The translations under genes were made by a program, and so were the position numbers. A stretch of DNA of 64,000 nucleotides. Origin: Cytophagales bacterium. Lineage in GTDB: Bacteria > Bacteroidota > Bacteroidia > Cytophagales > Thermoflexibacteraceae. Below are positions 33,699 to 41,188 of the stretch, piece after piece. Each line of letters begins with the position of its first letter. Position 1 is the first letter of the stretch. Location: the NCBI GenBank assembly GCA_013299115.1, contig JAAFKA010000009.1:124001-188000 (forward strand), read 5' to 3'. A model generated the notes under the pieces. That model did no database searches. It saw only the letters and a list, made by a program, of their open reading frames with translations, and was not told the origin of the DNA.

Positions 33699-34091
33699 TC
33701 ATTGTTTGTACCACTCCGTTTTAGTTGTTGTAATATCTTGGTAATTTGCCAAGCCTCCTTTAAATTGTTCCAAAGATTTTAGTTTTTCTGTGCTGGTTTT
33801 GGGCTGTGTATATTCGTTAAACTCCGTTAAAGGCTCGTTAAAATCTTCACTACTTTTCATTAAGCCTTTGGCAGCACCAAATTTAAAAGGCAGAGGTTTT
33901 TCTTGTTCCGTTTTATTTTCTTGCGTAACTCCTTGATTTACAAGCATAAAAACCTGCACAAATTGCATAAACTTTTGCATAAATTCTTTGTCTTGCAACA
34001 AAGTTAGTTGTTGTTGCAATGCTTGAATGGTTTGCTTCATTTGCAAATATTCTTGTTCGGGTATGGTTACGGTTTGCATATTTGTCTGCAT
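33699..34091 (-). CDS. DUF2281/VapB-like antitoxin-type protein
   Basis: The protein has 130 residues. An N-terminal part (VTIPEQEYLQMKQTIQALQQQ) forms a coiled coil. The middle segment KPLPFKFGAAKGLMKSSEDFNEPLTEFNEY strongly resembles the toxin-wrapping tail of DUF2281/VapB-type antitoxins (consensus FGxxKGxxxxxxDFDxPLxxFxxY). No PIN-domain toxin gene is adjacent, and about 40 residues follow the motif, so it may be an orphan or have a new role. It has its own -7 box (34115-34122) and precedes ptuA by 68 bp on the same strand. Confidence 0.6.
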   Translation of the reverse strand: MQTNMQTVTIPEQEYLQMKQTIQALQQQLTLLQDKEFMQKFMQFVQVFMLVNQGVTQENKTEQEKPLPFKFGAAKGLMKSSEDFNEPLTEFNEYTQPKTSTEKLKSLEQFKGGLANYQDITTTKTEWYKQ

Positions 34092-34114
34092 AATTTCCTA
34101 CGTTTTTATAAGAA

Positions 34115-34122
34115 CAAAGATA
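34115..34122 (-). promoter_or_regulatory. -7 box of the antitoxin-like gene
   Basis: Minus-strand TATCTTTG, 24 nt before the start codon at 34091 and directly after the terminator of RNA copy 2. No good -33 TTG element is found. Confidence 0.5.
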
Positions 34123-34131
34123 GGGAAAAAG

Positions 34132-34235
34132 AAACGAAAATCGTCTTAATTTTTTGGAAATTAAGACGACTAAACCAACGCCAGATGCTATTTCTTACGA
34201 AATCTCCCAATAAAACGTCTGAATACGTTTTGGTT
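34132..34235 (-). ncRNA. Structured small RNA gene, copy 2
   Basis: This copy matches the RNA gene at 30686-30785 over the AACC..CGTT main stem, the palindrome AAACGTATTCAGACGTTTT on the minus strand, CCAGATGCT and the terminator stem (34142-34168), which is followed by a T-rich tract. Its -7 box is TATACTTG (34239-34246), at the same distance as in copy 1 but with one mismatch to TAnnTTTG. Differences between copies lie in loops or are compensated in stems. Confidence 0.6.
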
Positions 34236-34452
34236 GAACAAGTATATTGCTTTGCTTAAACATTAGTATAAACAAAAATAAAATAATGCAGGTGTTTGTA
34301 ATAAAGTAAATTTTCCACTGTTATTAGAGTCTATCAAACAATTTAAAGTCTTAAATTTACTTCAAGATTTTGAAATTTTTTAAAAGTTTGAGGTATATTT
34401 TCTTTATTTGCGTTGTTCAGTAGTTGGTAGTTTTCTATAATTACTCGAAAAT

Positions 34453-34494
34453 AACAAAGGTTTGTCAATTTCTCGACAAACCTTTGTTATTGTA
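34453..34494 (-). terminator. Terminator of the FAS1 lipoprotein gene
   Basis: An 18-bp inverted repeat built on AACAAAGGTTTGTC and GACAAACCTTTGTT lies 18 nt past the FAS1 stop codon, followed by a T-containing stretch on the minus strand. Confidence 0.75.
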
Positions 34495-34511
34495 TAGCTA
34501 ATGAGCCAAAA

Positions 34512-35105
34512 TTATTTTTTAGGCATCATTACTTTATCTACAACGTGAACAGTACCGTTGCTTGCAGCTACGTCAGGCGTAACTACAGTAGCACCACCTA
34601 CCATTACTTTACCGTCTTTTACAGATACTTTCAATTTTTCTCCATTCAAAGTAGTCAATTCTTTACCATCTGTCAAATCAGCAGCTTTCAAAGAACCATC
34701 AACTACGTGAAATTTCAAAACAGAAGCCAATTTAGCTTTGTCTTTAGATACTTTTTCAACAGCAGCCTTTGCAGCTTCGAAAGCAGCATTGTTTGGAGCA
34801 AATACTGTGTAAGCACCTTGACCTTTGAAAGTTTCTACTAATTCAGCAGCACCCAAAGCACCCACCAAAGAACTCAAATCTGCATTTGCACCAGCAACTT
34901 CAGCTATTGATTTTGGTAAAGCAGCAATAGAATCAGCTACAGCCTTAGCCTCTGCCTCTACTCTTGCAATAGAGTCAGCTATTCTTGTAGAATCAGCAGC
35001 AGCTTTTTCAGCAGCAGCTTTTCCACCATCACCACAAGATGACAAAGTTACGCTACCAGCAAATACGATAGCAGCACCAAATACGAAAGATTTTAAATTG
35101 AACAT
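34512..35105 (-). CDS. FAS1 (fasciclin) domain lipoprotein
   Basis: The protein has 197 residues. A lipoprotein signal with LSSC (Cys24) leads to an alanine-rich, charged helical linker (about 28-65, repeated ADS.A motifs) and one FAS1 domain (about 68-197) with H1 AYTVFAPNNAAFEAA and H2 TVHVVDKVMMP. FAS1 proteins mediate adhesion at the cell surface. It is a single gene with its own promoter and terminator. Codon use looks optimised (many GCT, AAA and TCT-type codons), suggesting high expression. Confidence 0.88.
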   Translation of the reverse strand: MFNLKSFVFGAAIVFAGSVTLSSCGDGGKAAAEKAAADSTRIADSIARVEAEAKAVADSIAALPKSIAEVAGANADLSSLVGALGAAELVETFKGQGAYTVFAPNNAAFEAAKAAVEKVSKDKAKLASVLKFHVVDGSLKAADLTDGKELTTLNGEKLKVSVKDGKVMVGGATVVTPDVAASNGTVHVVDKVMMPKK

Positions 35106-35167
35106 GGTTTGTTGATTTTAAATTTTGAGAATTAAGTTGTAAAATTTTATATCAGATTTTTCGGGTG

Positions 35168-35200
35168 CAAAGATAGTGTACTTTTCTATTCAATACCAAA
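35168..35200 (-). promoter_or_regulatory. Promoter of the FAS1 lipoprotein gene
   Basis: Minus-strand TTTG (35197-35200), 21-nt spacer and TATCTTTG (35168-35175). This leaves a leader of about 55 nt before the ATG at 35105. Confidence 0.75.
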
Positions 35201-35338
35201 TTTTTTTAATTTTTTTTTCAACTTTTATTTTAGTCTGCTAATAAATCAAATTAAGTAGAATGTAAAATAGGCTTTGTGTTTGATTTTTTAGGTACCAAAA
35301 AAAAGGTTGGCAAATAGACAAAAGTAATAGTTTTTAGT

Positions 35339-35346
35339 TATTTTTG
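35339..35346 (+). promoter_or_regulatory. -7 box of the ECF sigma factor gene
   Basis: TATTTTTG matches TAnnTTTG. It overlaps a GTG that could otherwise be read as a start codon, so translation should begin at the ATG at 35373. Confidence 0.5.
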
Positions 35347-35372
35347 TGGCATTGACTAAGCCAAGAAACTCA

Positions 35373-35969
35373 ATGCTTGATAAAACAGAAAAGTATGGGG
35401 AAACGGAGAAAGAGGTTATCTTTAACAAAGAATTTATGCCTCATCTCAACGCCATGTATAATTTTGCTTATAAACTCTCATTAGACGAAGACGATGCCAA
35501 AGATTTGGTACAGGATACGTATATGAAAGCCTTTCGTTTCATTGCTTCGTTTGAGCAAGGGACTAATGCCAAAGCCTGGCTGTTTAAGATACTGAAAAAC
35601 AGTTTTATTAATGAGTTTAGGAAAAAAAGCAAGCAACCTGCCAAAGTAGATTACCAAGAAATAGAGCAAACTTATAATTCTGATGCGGTGGACGAAGATT
35701 TTACGATAGACCTTCGTTCTGAGTCAGTTCAGGAATTAATCGGCGATGAGGTTACAAATGCTCTTAATTCGTTGAGTATAGAGTTTCGAACCATTATTAT
35801 CCTCTGCGATTTGGAAGGTTTTACTTATGAGGAAATGGCAAAAATTTTGGATATTCCCATAGGCACTGTCCGTTCTCGACTACACAGGGCAAGGTTTATT
35901 CTCAAACAAAGGTTGGAAAAATATGCCAAAACAATGGGCTATAATACTGCCAATCAGGTAGAATTTTGA
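35373..35969 (+). CDS. ECF-type RNA polymerase sigma factor
   Basis: The ATG at 35373 gives 198 residues (MLDKTEKYGETEK). Region 2 (about 18-90) has LDEDDAKDLVQDTYMKAFRFIASFEQGTNAKAWLFKILKN, and region 4 (about 130-190) has the helix-turn-helix GFTYEEMAKILDIPIGTVRSRLHRAR. No anti-sigma factor gene is adjacent, so this belongs with ECF factors controlled in another way or constitutively active. It is followed by a large imperfect palindrome that probably terminates transcription. Confidence 0.88.
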   Translation: MLDKTEKYGETEKEVIFNKEFMPHLNAMYNFAYKLSLDEDDAKDLVQDTYMKAFRFIASFEQGTNAKAWLFKILKNSFINEFRKKSKQPAKVDYQEIEQTYNSDAVDEDFTIDLRSESVQELIGDEVTNALNSLSIEFRTIIILCDLEGFTYEEMAKILDIPIGTVRSRLHRARFILKQRLEKYAKTMGYNTANQVEF

Positions 35970-35983
35970 ATGCTTAATAGAGT

Positions 35984-36072
35984 TTATGAATAAATTTTTG
36001 TTATGAGGTTTGAAAAAAGATGTCATTTTTTTGAAAAATGACATCTTTCGAAAATTATTCATAAACTCTAAT
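35984..36072 (+). terminator. Large palindrome, probable terminator of the sigma factor gene
   Basis: Outer arms of 15 bp and an inner stem of about 14 bp (AGATGTCATTTTT/AAAAATGACATCT) fold into a long hairpin shortly after the stop codon at 35969. The inner core resembles the palindromes at 60548-60622. Confidence 0.6.
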
Positions 36073-36191
36073 GTTTAAATTCAAGTTTTGATTTTCTATT
36101 GTGTAGTGTAAGTTGCGTAGTATTGTAGTGTGGTTCAGTCCACACATTCTAACTATGTAAAGTAGTATTTTTTGCAATTCTTTCCAAAAAA

Positions 36192-36309
36192 TAGAGGTTA
36201 TTACGATTTGTACCGTACCCTTTGGCGGGGGTTGCCTCCAACTGCAAGGTCAATTAACTGAAAATCAACAAGTTAATTTTCTATACAAAAATTATCGTAA
36301 TAACCTCTA
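36192..36309. mobile_element. 118-bp MITE with IS5-like ends
   Basis: Perfect 15-bp terminal inverted repeats (TAGAGGTTATTACGA at 36192-36206, its complement at 36295-36309) enclose about 88 bp with no coding capacity. The first 12 bases match the ends of the decayed insertion sequence at 62044-62851, so it is probably a non-autonomous derivative mobilised by the same transposase family. Confidence 0.85.
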
Positions 36310-36432
36310 ATAAAATTTATAAGTTTCTATATAAGTCATGTGTGAGCAGAAACCCACACAACTTACATTGTGTATTAAAAAATTAAGCATTCAAAACTAA
36401 AAATTTAACATTCAATATTCAACATTATAAAA

Positions 36433-37344
36433 ATGCTTTTATTCTCTACACAAACCTATAACTACCTGAAAGACAGGATAGTAGCCAATACAACAGACTT
36501 TCAGGTTGGGGAAATAGAAACCAAAATATTTCCTGATGGTGAGGTGTATCACCGCATTTTGACAGCTATTCGCCACGATACAGTGGTGCTGGTCGGCGGC
36601 ACAGTTTCAGACAAAGACACCCTCGAACTCTATGATTTGGCTTCGGGTTTGGTGCATTATGGGGCAAAAAGATTGGTGTTAGTCATTCCGTTTTTTGGCT
36701 ACTCTACTATGGAAAGAGCAACCAAAATGGGCGAAGTGGTAACAGCCAAAACAAGGGCTTTGTTGCTCTCTGCCATTCCACAAGCACCTTACGGCAATCA
36801 AGTCGTGCTGATGGATTTACACTCCGAAGGTATCCCACACTATTTTTCCAGCAATTTGCGAACTTATCACCTCTACGTAAAGCAAATCATTATGGACATA
36901 GCTCGGCAGTTTGGTGGCAATGATTTTATCTTAGCTTCCACAGATGCGGGGAGGGCAAAATGGGTGGAGTCCTTAGCAAACGACCTGCACGTGCAAGCAG
37001 CTTTTGTGTATAAAAGGCGGACAAGTGGCTCCGAAACCCAAGTTACAGGCGTAAATGCAGATGTGCAGGGCAAAACAGTGGTGATGTATGACGACATGAT
37101 ACGCACAGGAGGCTCACTTATTCAGGCAGCCAAAGCCTACAAAGAGGCAGGGGCAAGCAAAATTTACGTCATTGCCACGCATGGCTTGTTTCCAAACAAC
37201 GGCTTAGAAAAAATCAAACAATCGGGATTAGTAGAAAAAATAGGCGTAACAGATACGCACCCCAACGCCTTGCGATTGGCAGACGACTTTTTGCAAGTCT
37301 TTTCTGTTGGCGACTTATTACAAAAAACTTTGTTGAGTTTATAA
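36433..37344 (+). CDS. Ribose-phosphate pyrophosphokinase-like protein
   Basis: The protein has 303 residues, close to PrsA length. It makes, or is descended from enzymes that make, PRPP from ribose 5-phosphate and ATP. Visible elements: an N-terminal domain with FPDGEVYHRI (flexible PRPP-synthase FxDGE motif), VLVIPFFGYSTMERATKMGEVVTAKTRA (ATP region), DLHSEGIPHYF (metal-binding DLH) and the C-terminal PRPP loop VVMYDDMIRTGGS. Divergence from classical Prs (KxGE rather than KPRE type motifs) suggests a second, atypical PRPP synthetase. The peptidase gene follows after 7 bp, so an operon is likely. Confidence 0.8.
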   Translation: MLLFSTQTYNYLKDRIVANTTDFQVGEIETKIFPDGEVYHRILTAIRHDTVVLVGGTVSDKDTLELYDLASGLVHYGAKRLVLVIPFFGYSTMERATKMGEVVTAKTRALLLSAIPQAPYGNQVVLMDLHSEGIPHYFSSNLRTYHLYVKQIIMDIARQFGGNDFILASTDAGRAKWVESLANDLHVQAAFVYKRRTSGSETQVTGVNADVQGKTVVMYDDMIRTGGSLIQAAKAYKEAGASKIYVIATHGLFPNNGLEKIKQSGLVEKIGVTDTHPNALRLADDFLQVFSVGDLLQKTLLSL

Positions 37345-37351
37345 AAAATTT

Positions 37352-38200
37352 ATGAAAGAGAGAAAAACCATTTACGAAACCCTGACCAAACGATATTTGT
37401 TAGTCATTCACAGGGTAGAAAACCTGAAAGAAGAAGTTACCATTCCATTTACCTTTGCTCGTATGGTGGTGGTACTGTTTGCTGCTTTTTTGGTGTTGCT
37501 TGCCCTTAGCATCTTGGTCGGGAGAGGTTTGGAAGCAGCTTTGGCACGCAAAGACGATGCCCTGACCATAGACAAGCAAATTGTAAAACTTTCTATGCAG
37601 GTCGACTCATTGGAAATTGCCTTGCAAAAAAGAGATAGATTTATAGAAGATTTTAAACTCTTAGTCAATGGCGGAAGACCTGTAACTTTGACTTCGCCCA
37701 CAAAACCTATCAACAACAAGAAAAAAAATGAGAATAACCCCAATCCCATAGATTTGGCGTTTCGCAAAGAATTTGAGTCGAGCAGTAGCAATGAAACTGA
37801 CTTGGCTACGATAAAAATGGAAGTAAAAAATCTTAAAATGCAGTTGCCCATCAAAAAAGGGGTTTTGCTCAAAAAATATGACTACCAAAAAAAGCATTTT
37901 GGGGTGGATTTGGTAGCAAAAAAAAGTGAGCCTATTTTAACCGTAGCCGATGGCACAGTAATTTTGGCTTCGTGGACTCAAGATTCGGGCTACGTCATTG
38001 CCATACAACACGCCTACAATTTGATTTCGTTTTACAAACACAATGTGATGCTAAACAAAAAAGTAGGCGAAAAAGTAACAACTGGCGAACAAATTGCAGT
38101 AATAGGTAATTCGGGAGAACTAACCGATGGCCCCCACCTGCACTTTGAATTTTGGCGTGCAGGTGTGCCACTGAATCCAGAAGATTTGATTAGTTTTTAA
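37352..38200 (+). CDS. M23-family peptidoglycan endopeptidase, membrane-anchored
   Basis: The protein has 282 residues. A cytoplasmic basic N-terminus and one transmembrane helix (about 36-56) are followed by a short coiled coil and a disordered lysine/asparagine-rich linker (about 110-135). The LytM domain has KHFGVDLVAKK (His-x3-Asp) and GPHLHFEFW (H-x-H), the complete zinc site, so it is probably active. It would cleave cell-wall cross-links from the periplasmic face. Confidence 0.87.
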   Translation: MKERKTIYETLTKRYLLVIHRVENLKEEVTIPFTFARMVVVLFAAFLVLLALSILVGRGLEAALARKDDALTIDKQIVKLSMQVDSLEIALQKRDRFIEDFKLLVNGGRPVTLTSPTKPINNKKKNENNPNPIDLAFRKEFESSSSNETDLATIKMEVKNLKMQLPIKKGVLLKKYDYQKKHFGVDLVAKKSEPILTVADGTVILASWTQDSGYVIAIQHAYNLISFYKHNVMLNKKVGEKVTTGEQIAVIGNSGELTDGPHLHFEFWRAGVPLNPEDLISF

Positions 38201-38523
38201 CACATGAGTTGTAGCATAGACTTTAGTCCAATGCTATTAAGCTAAGAAACAACTTACAACCTCGAAGAGGTTGAACAACAATAGCCCTACGTGCAACGTA
38301 GGGAAGTATTTACAAACTTGCATCCAACCTCGAAGAGGTTGAACAATATCTTGCACCTATACAGTCATTGTTCAACCCCTTCGGGGTTGTAGATTACATT
38401 CTTACTTTTTCCCTACGTTGCACGTAGGGCTATTATTGTTCAACCTCTTCGAGGTTGTTTTGAAATTTCTTACCTTAATAGCATTTTAGTAAAATCTGTT
38501 ATACATTTTCCACTTAAAAAAAT
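38201..38523. repeat. Nested inverted repeats between M23 and DUF4197 genes
   Basis: Arms of 48 bp at 38257-38304 and 38410-38457 match at 47 positions in inverted orientation. Each combines two palindromes, CAACCTCGAAGAGGTTG and CCCTACGTGCAACGTAGGG. Inside, a second, smaller inverted pair of the first palindrome lies at 38323-38346 and 38367-38389. A family B copy (GTAGCATAGACTTTAGTC) starts at 38213. No gene is present. Confidence 0.88.
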
Positions 38524-39198
38524 ATGAAAAAACTTAGTTTCATTGGCTTTTTTGTTTGCTTGCTCCTAAGCAGCACAGCCTTCGTCAATTCGCCACGTCA
38601 AGATGCCATGGTTGGCAACGGCTTGAAAGAAGCCTTGTCGCAAGGCATTACCAAAGGCGTAAGTAGTGCTTCGGCAGTCGATGGTTTCCTCAAAAATCCG
38701 TTGATTCGCATACCTTTTCCGCCTGATATTAAAATGGTGGAAGACCAACTTCGCAGAATAGGTTTGGGCGGTGAGGTCGACAGATTTGTAACTTCTATGA
38801 ACAGAGGGGCAGAAGGTGCAGCCAAAGAAGCCTTGCCTATTTTCCTCAATTCTATCCAAAATGTTTCTATTACTGATGCTATTGGTCTATTGAAAGGTGG
38901 CGAAAATGCAGCCACCAATTTCTTGAAAAATGCAACCTACAATACGTTGGTAACAACCTTTAAGCCCAGAATGCAAGAATCACTTGGCAAAGTGGAGGCT
39001 ACCAAATATTACGGACAAATTATGGGCAAATACAACAGCATACCTTTTGTGCAGAAAGTAAACCCCGACCTCAACGACTACGCCACACGCAAAGCCGTAG
39101 ATGGTTTGTTTGTGTTGATAGCCCAAGAGGAAAAAAATATCAGAGCAAATCCTGCTGCTAGAGCCACAGATTTGTTGAAATCGGTATTTAAAAACTAA
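38524..39198 (+). CDS. DUF4197-family secreted protein
   Basis: The protein has 224 residues with a signal peptide (about 1-20). The whole mature length matches DUF4197: GLKEALSQGITKGVSSAS..., the PLIRIPFPPDIKMVEDQLRRIGLGGEVDRFVTSMNRGAEGAA core, and FKPRMQESLGKVEATKYYGQIM. The family is all-helical, periplasmic and of unknown function. It is a single gene, and the converging porX gene ends 44 bp downstream. Confidence 0.9.
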   Translation: MKKLSFIGFFVCLLLSSTAFVNSPRQDAMVGNGLKEALSQGITKGVSSASAVDGFLKNPLIRIPFPPDIKMVEDQLRRIGLGGEVDRFVTSMNRGAEGAAKEALPIFLNSIQNVSITDAIGLLKGGENAATNFLKNATYNTLVTTFKPRMQESLGKVEATKYYGQIMGKYNSIPFVQKVNPDLNDYATRKAVDGLFVLIAQEEKNIRANPAARATDLLKSVFKN

Positions 39199-39241
39199 GA
39201 AAAGTATTTTGTGTAACTCTTTGACAACCTATAAGCACTAA

Positions 39242-40801
39242 TTATTTCGGATTGAGTAAAATAAACGGAATAATCATCTCCTCTAACGAGATACCACCAT
39301 GTTGGAAAGTATCTTTGTAGTATTTTACGTAGTGATTGTAATTGTTTGGGTACGCAAAAAAGTGGTCTTGCGTAGCAAATACATAAGAAGTCGATACATT
39401 GGTGCGGGGCAACATAAAACTTTCAGGTTTTTTGGCTACCAGCACGTGCTTGCGGTCATAGTCTAAGTTTTTGCCTTGTTTGTATCGCAAATTGGTATTG
39501 GTATTTTTGTCGCCAATGATTTTATACGGCTCTTTGGTGCGGATAGTCCCATGGTCGGTTGTGATAACAGTCAAGCATTTAGGGTCGGTAGCAGCAATTT
39601 TCTTGAGCAAATCTAACAAAGGCGAATGTAAAAACCACGATTTGGTAAGTGAACGGTAGGCTGCCTCATCGGGGGCAAGTTCTCTAATCATTTCGGTATC
39701 TGTGCGGGCATGCGAAAGCATATCCACAAAGTTATAGACCACAGCGTTGAGGTGGTTGTGCAGCAAATTATTGAAGTTGTCCACTAAATTTTTGCCTTGG
39801 GCATTGTGAATAATTTTGTTGTACGAAACCTTGACGTTGTTCAGTTTATTTTTTTGGAGGTTTTTTATCAACAAATCTTTTTCAAAGTTGTTTTTCAGTC
39901 CTTCCTCGTCATCACCCACCCAGTAATCGGGGAAGTATTTTTGAATATCCGAAGGCATCATTCCCGCAAAAAGGCTGTTGCGGGCATAAGCAGTGGTGGT
40001 GGGCAAAATGGAATAGTAAGCCGACTCTTCCTCTACGTTAAAATATTCGGTAATGACAGACTCTAAAACTTTCCACTGGTCGTATCGCAAATTATCTATC
40101 AAAATGAAAAACAAAGGCACATCACTCAACAAAGGAAATACGTTTCTCCGCAAGATTTGGTGCGACAGTAGGGGTTTGTCCGAGTCGGGATTATTAAGCC
40201 AGATTTCGTAATTTTTGCGAATAAAGTCTGCAAAATTGCTGTTTGCCTCACTTTTTTGCATCTCCAATACTTCGGACATACTTTGATTTTCGGTATTTTC
40301 TATTTCCAACTCCCAAAACACCAATTTTTTATACACATCTACCCATGCCTCGTGGTTCATGTCTTCGGCAAAAGCCATGCTGATATTGCGAAAATCTTGT
40401 TGGTATTGTTGGTTGGTTTTTTCAGACATGATTTTTTTGCTGTCGAGTATTTTCTTTACAGACAACAAAATTTGGTTAGGGTTCAATGGTTTAATCAAAT
40501 AGTCGGCTATTTTAGAGCCAATAGCCTCCTCCATGATGTGTTCCTCCTCACTTTTGGTTATCATCACCACAGGCACATGGGGTTTCATCACTTTGAGTTG
40601 TGCCAGCACCTCCAAGCCCGACATACCCGGCATATTTTCGTCTAAAAACACCACATCGAAGTAGTCTTCCTGAAATTTCTCTAAGGCATCTGCCCCACTA
40701 TTGACAGGGACAATATGGTAGCCTTTTTTCTCTAAAAACAAAATATGCGGCTTGAGCAGTTCTATTTCGTCATCTGCCCAAAGGATTTGGTACTGTTGCA
40801 T
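39242..40801 (-). CDS. porX: PorX: response regulator with PglZ-type phosphatase domain
   Basis: The protein has 519 residues, essentially the length of Porphyromonas PorX. The receiver domain has the acidic residues in WADDE, phosphoacceptor Asp54 (VFLDENMPG), Thr in MITKSE and Lys in LIKPL. After a helical linker, the alkaline-phosphatase-like PglZ domain shows FILIDNLRYDQW, the nucleophile-type Thr in LPTTTAYARNSLF, NFVDMLSHARTD and VITTDHGTIR, the metal ligands. PorX controls expression of the type IX secretion system with PorY and SigP. No PorY is in the window. It implies the organism uses T9SS for gliding or secretion. Confidence 0.93.
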   Translation of the reverse strand: MQQYQILWADDEIELLKPHILFLEKKGYHIVPVNSGADALEKFQEDYFDVVFLDENMPGMSGLEVLAQLKVMKPHVPVVMITKSEEEHIMEEAIGSKIADYLIKPLNPNQILLSVKKILDSKKIMSEKTNQQYQQDFRNISMAFAEDMNHEAWVDVYKKLVFWELEIENTENQSMSEVLEMQKSEANSNFADFIRKNYEIWLNNPDSDKPLLSHQILRRNVFPLLSDVPLFFILIDNLRYDQWKVLESVITEYFNVEEESAYYSILPTTTAYARNSLFAGMMPSDIQKYFPDYWVGDDEEGLKNNFEKDLLIKNLQKNKLNNVKVSYNKIIHNAQGKNLVDNFNNLLHNHLNAVVYNFVDMLSHARTDTEMIRELAPDEAAYRSLTKSWFLHSPLLDLLKKIAATDPKCLTVITTDHGTIRTKEPYKIIGDKNTNTNLRYKQGKNLDYDRKHVLVAKKPESFMLPRTNVSTSYVFATQDHFFAYPNNYNHYVKYYKDTFQHGGISLEEMIIPFILLNPK

Positions 40802-41188
40802 GAGAGGTGTGGGTTTGCTGATAAATAAATTTTCCCAAACCTACACTTTTTTTATTAGATTTGCTTACAAAGGCTAAAATTTAGTAGAATTTAACAAAAA
40901 AGAGCAAAGGTAAGCATTCTTTTAGGCAGTAATATAAGTTTTTATAGAAATCTTCGGTGTGTTCTAACTAACTTTGTTTATAGATAGTTTTAAAAACCTT
41001 ATATATTTTTACAACTCTCTTCATTGATTTACGTTAAATTTAACTTATACAAAGAATTGTCCTGTTATGTATTTTATTTATTCAAGTCTAAAAATCCAAA
41101 CAAGTTTACAGAATCAATAGGATTAAAAAAATTCGTAATTGTTTAGGATAGGTACAAAAACTCAAAACTAAAAATTCAAAAATTCTCT
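40802..41188. other. AT-rich intergenic stretch between porX and PspA-like genes
   Basis: The 387-bp divergent promoter region has a minus-strand -7 box TACCTTTG at 40905-40912 for porX (long leader of about 100 nt). No repeats or genes are seen. Confidence 0.45.

Larger units (their letters stand above)
34092..34511. other. Gap between antitoxin-like and FAS1 genes
   Basis: The 420-bp gap contains the -7 box of the antitoxin-like gene, the second structured RNA gene, about 200 bp of AT-rich DNA (34247-34450) with no recognisable gene, and the FAS1 terminator hairpin at 34453-34494. Confidence 0.6.
35970..36432. other. Repeat-rich gap between sigma factor and PRPP synthetase-like genes
   Basis: The 463-bp gap contains a large imperfect palindrome (35984-36072, outer arms AGAGTTTATGAATAA and TTATTCATAAACTCT, inner GATGTCATTTTT/AAAAATGACATC), a REP half (36124-36147, GTAGTGTGGTTCAGTCCACAC) and a 118-bp MITE (36192-36309). 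No gene is seen. Confidence 0.75.

Noticed and set aside
30693-34235. Integron attC sites bracketing a cassette
   Set aside because: The twin elements have paired outer stems, but the GTTRRRY/RYYYAAC core sites are not properly formed, no integron integrase is present, and promoter plus terminator features fit RNA genes better.
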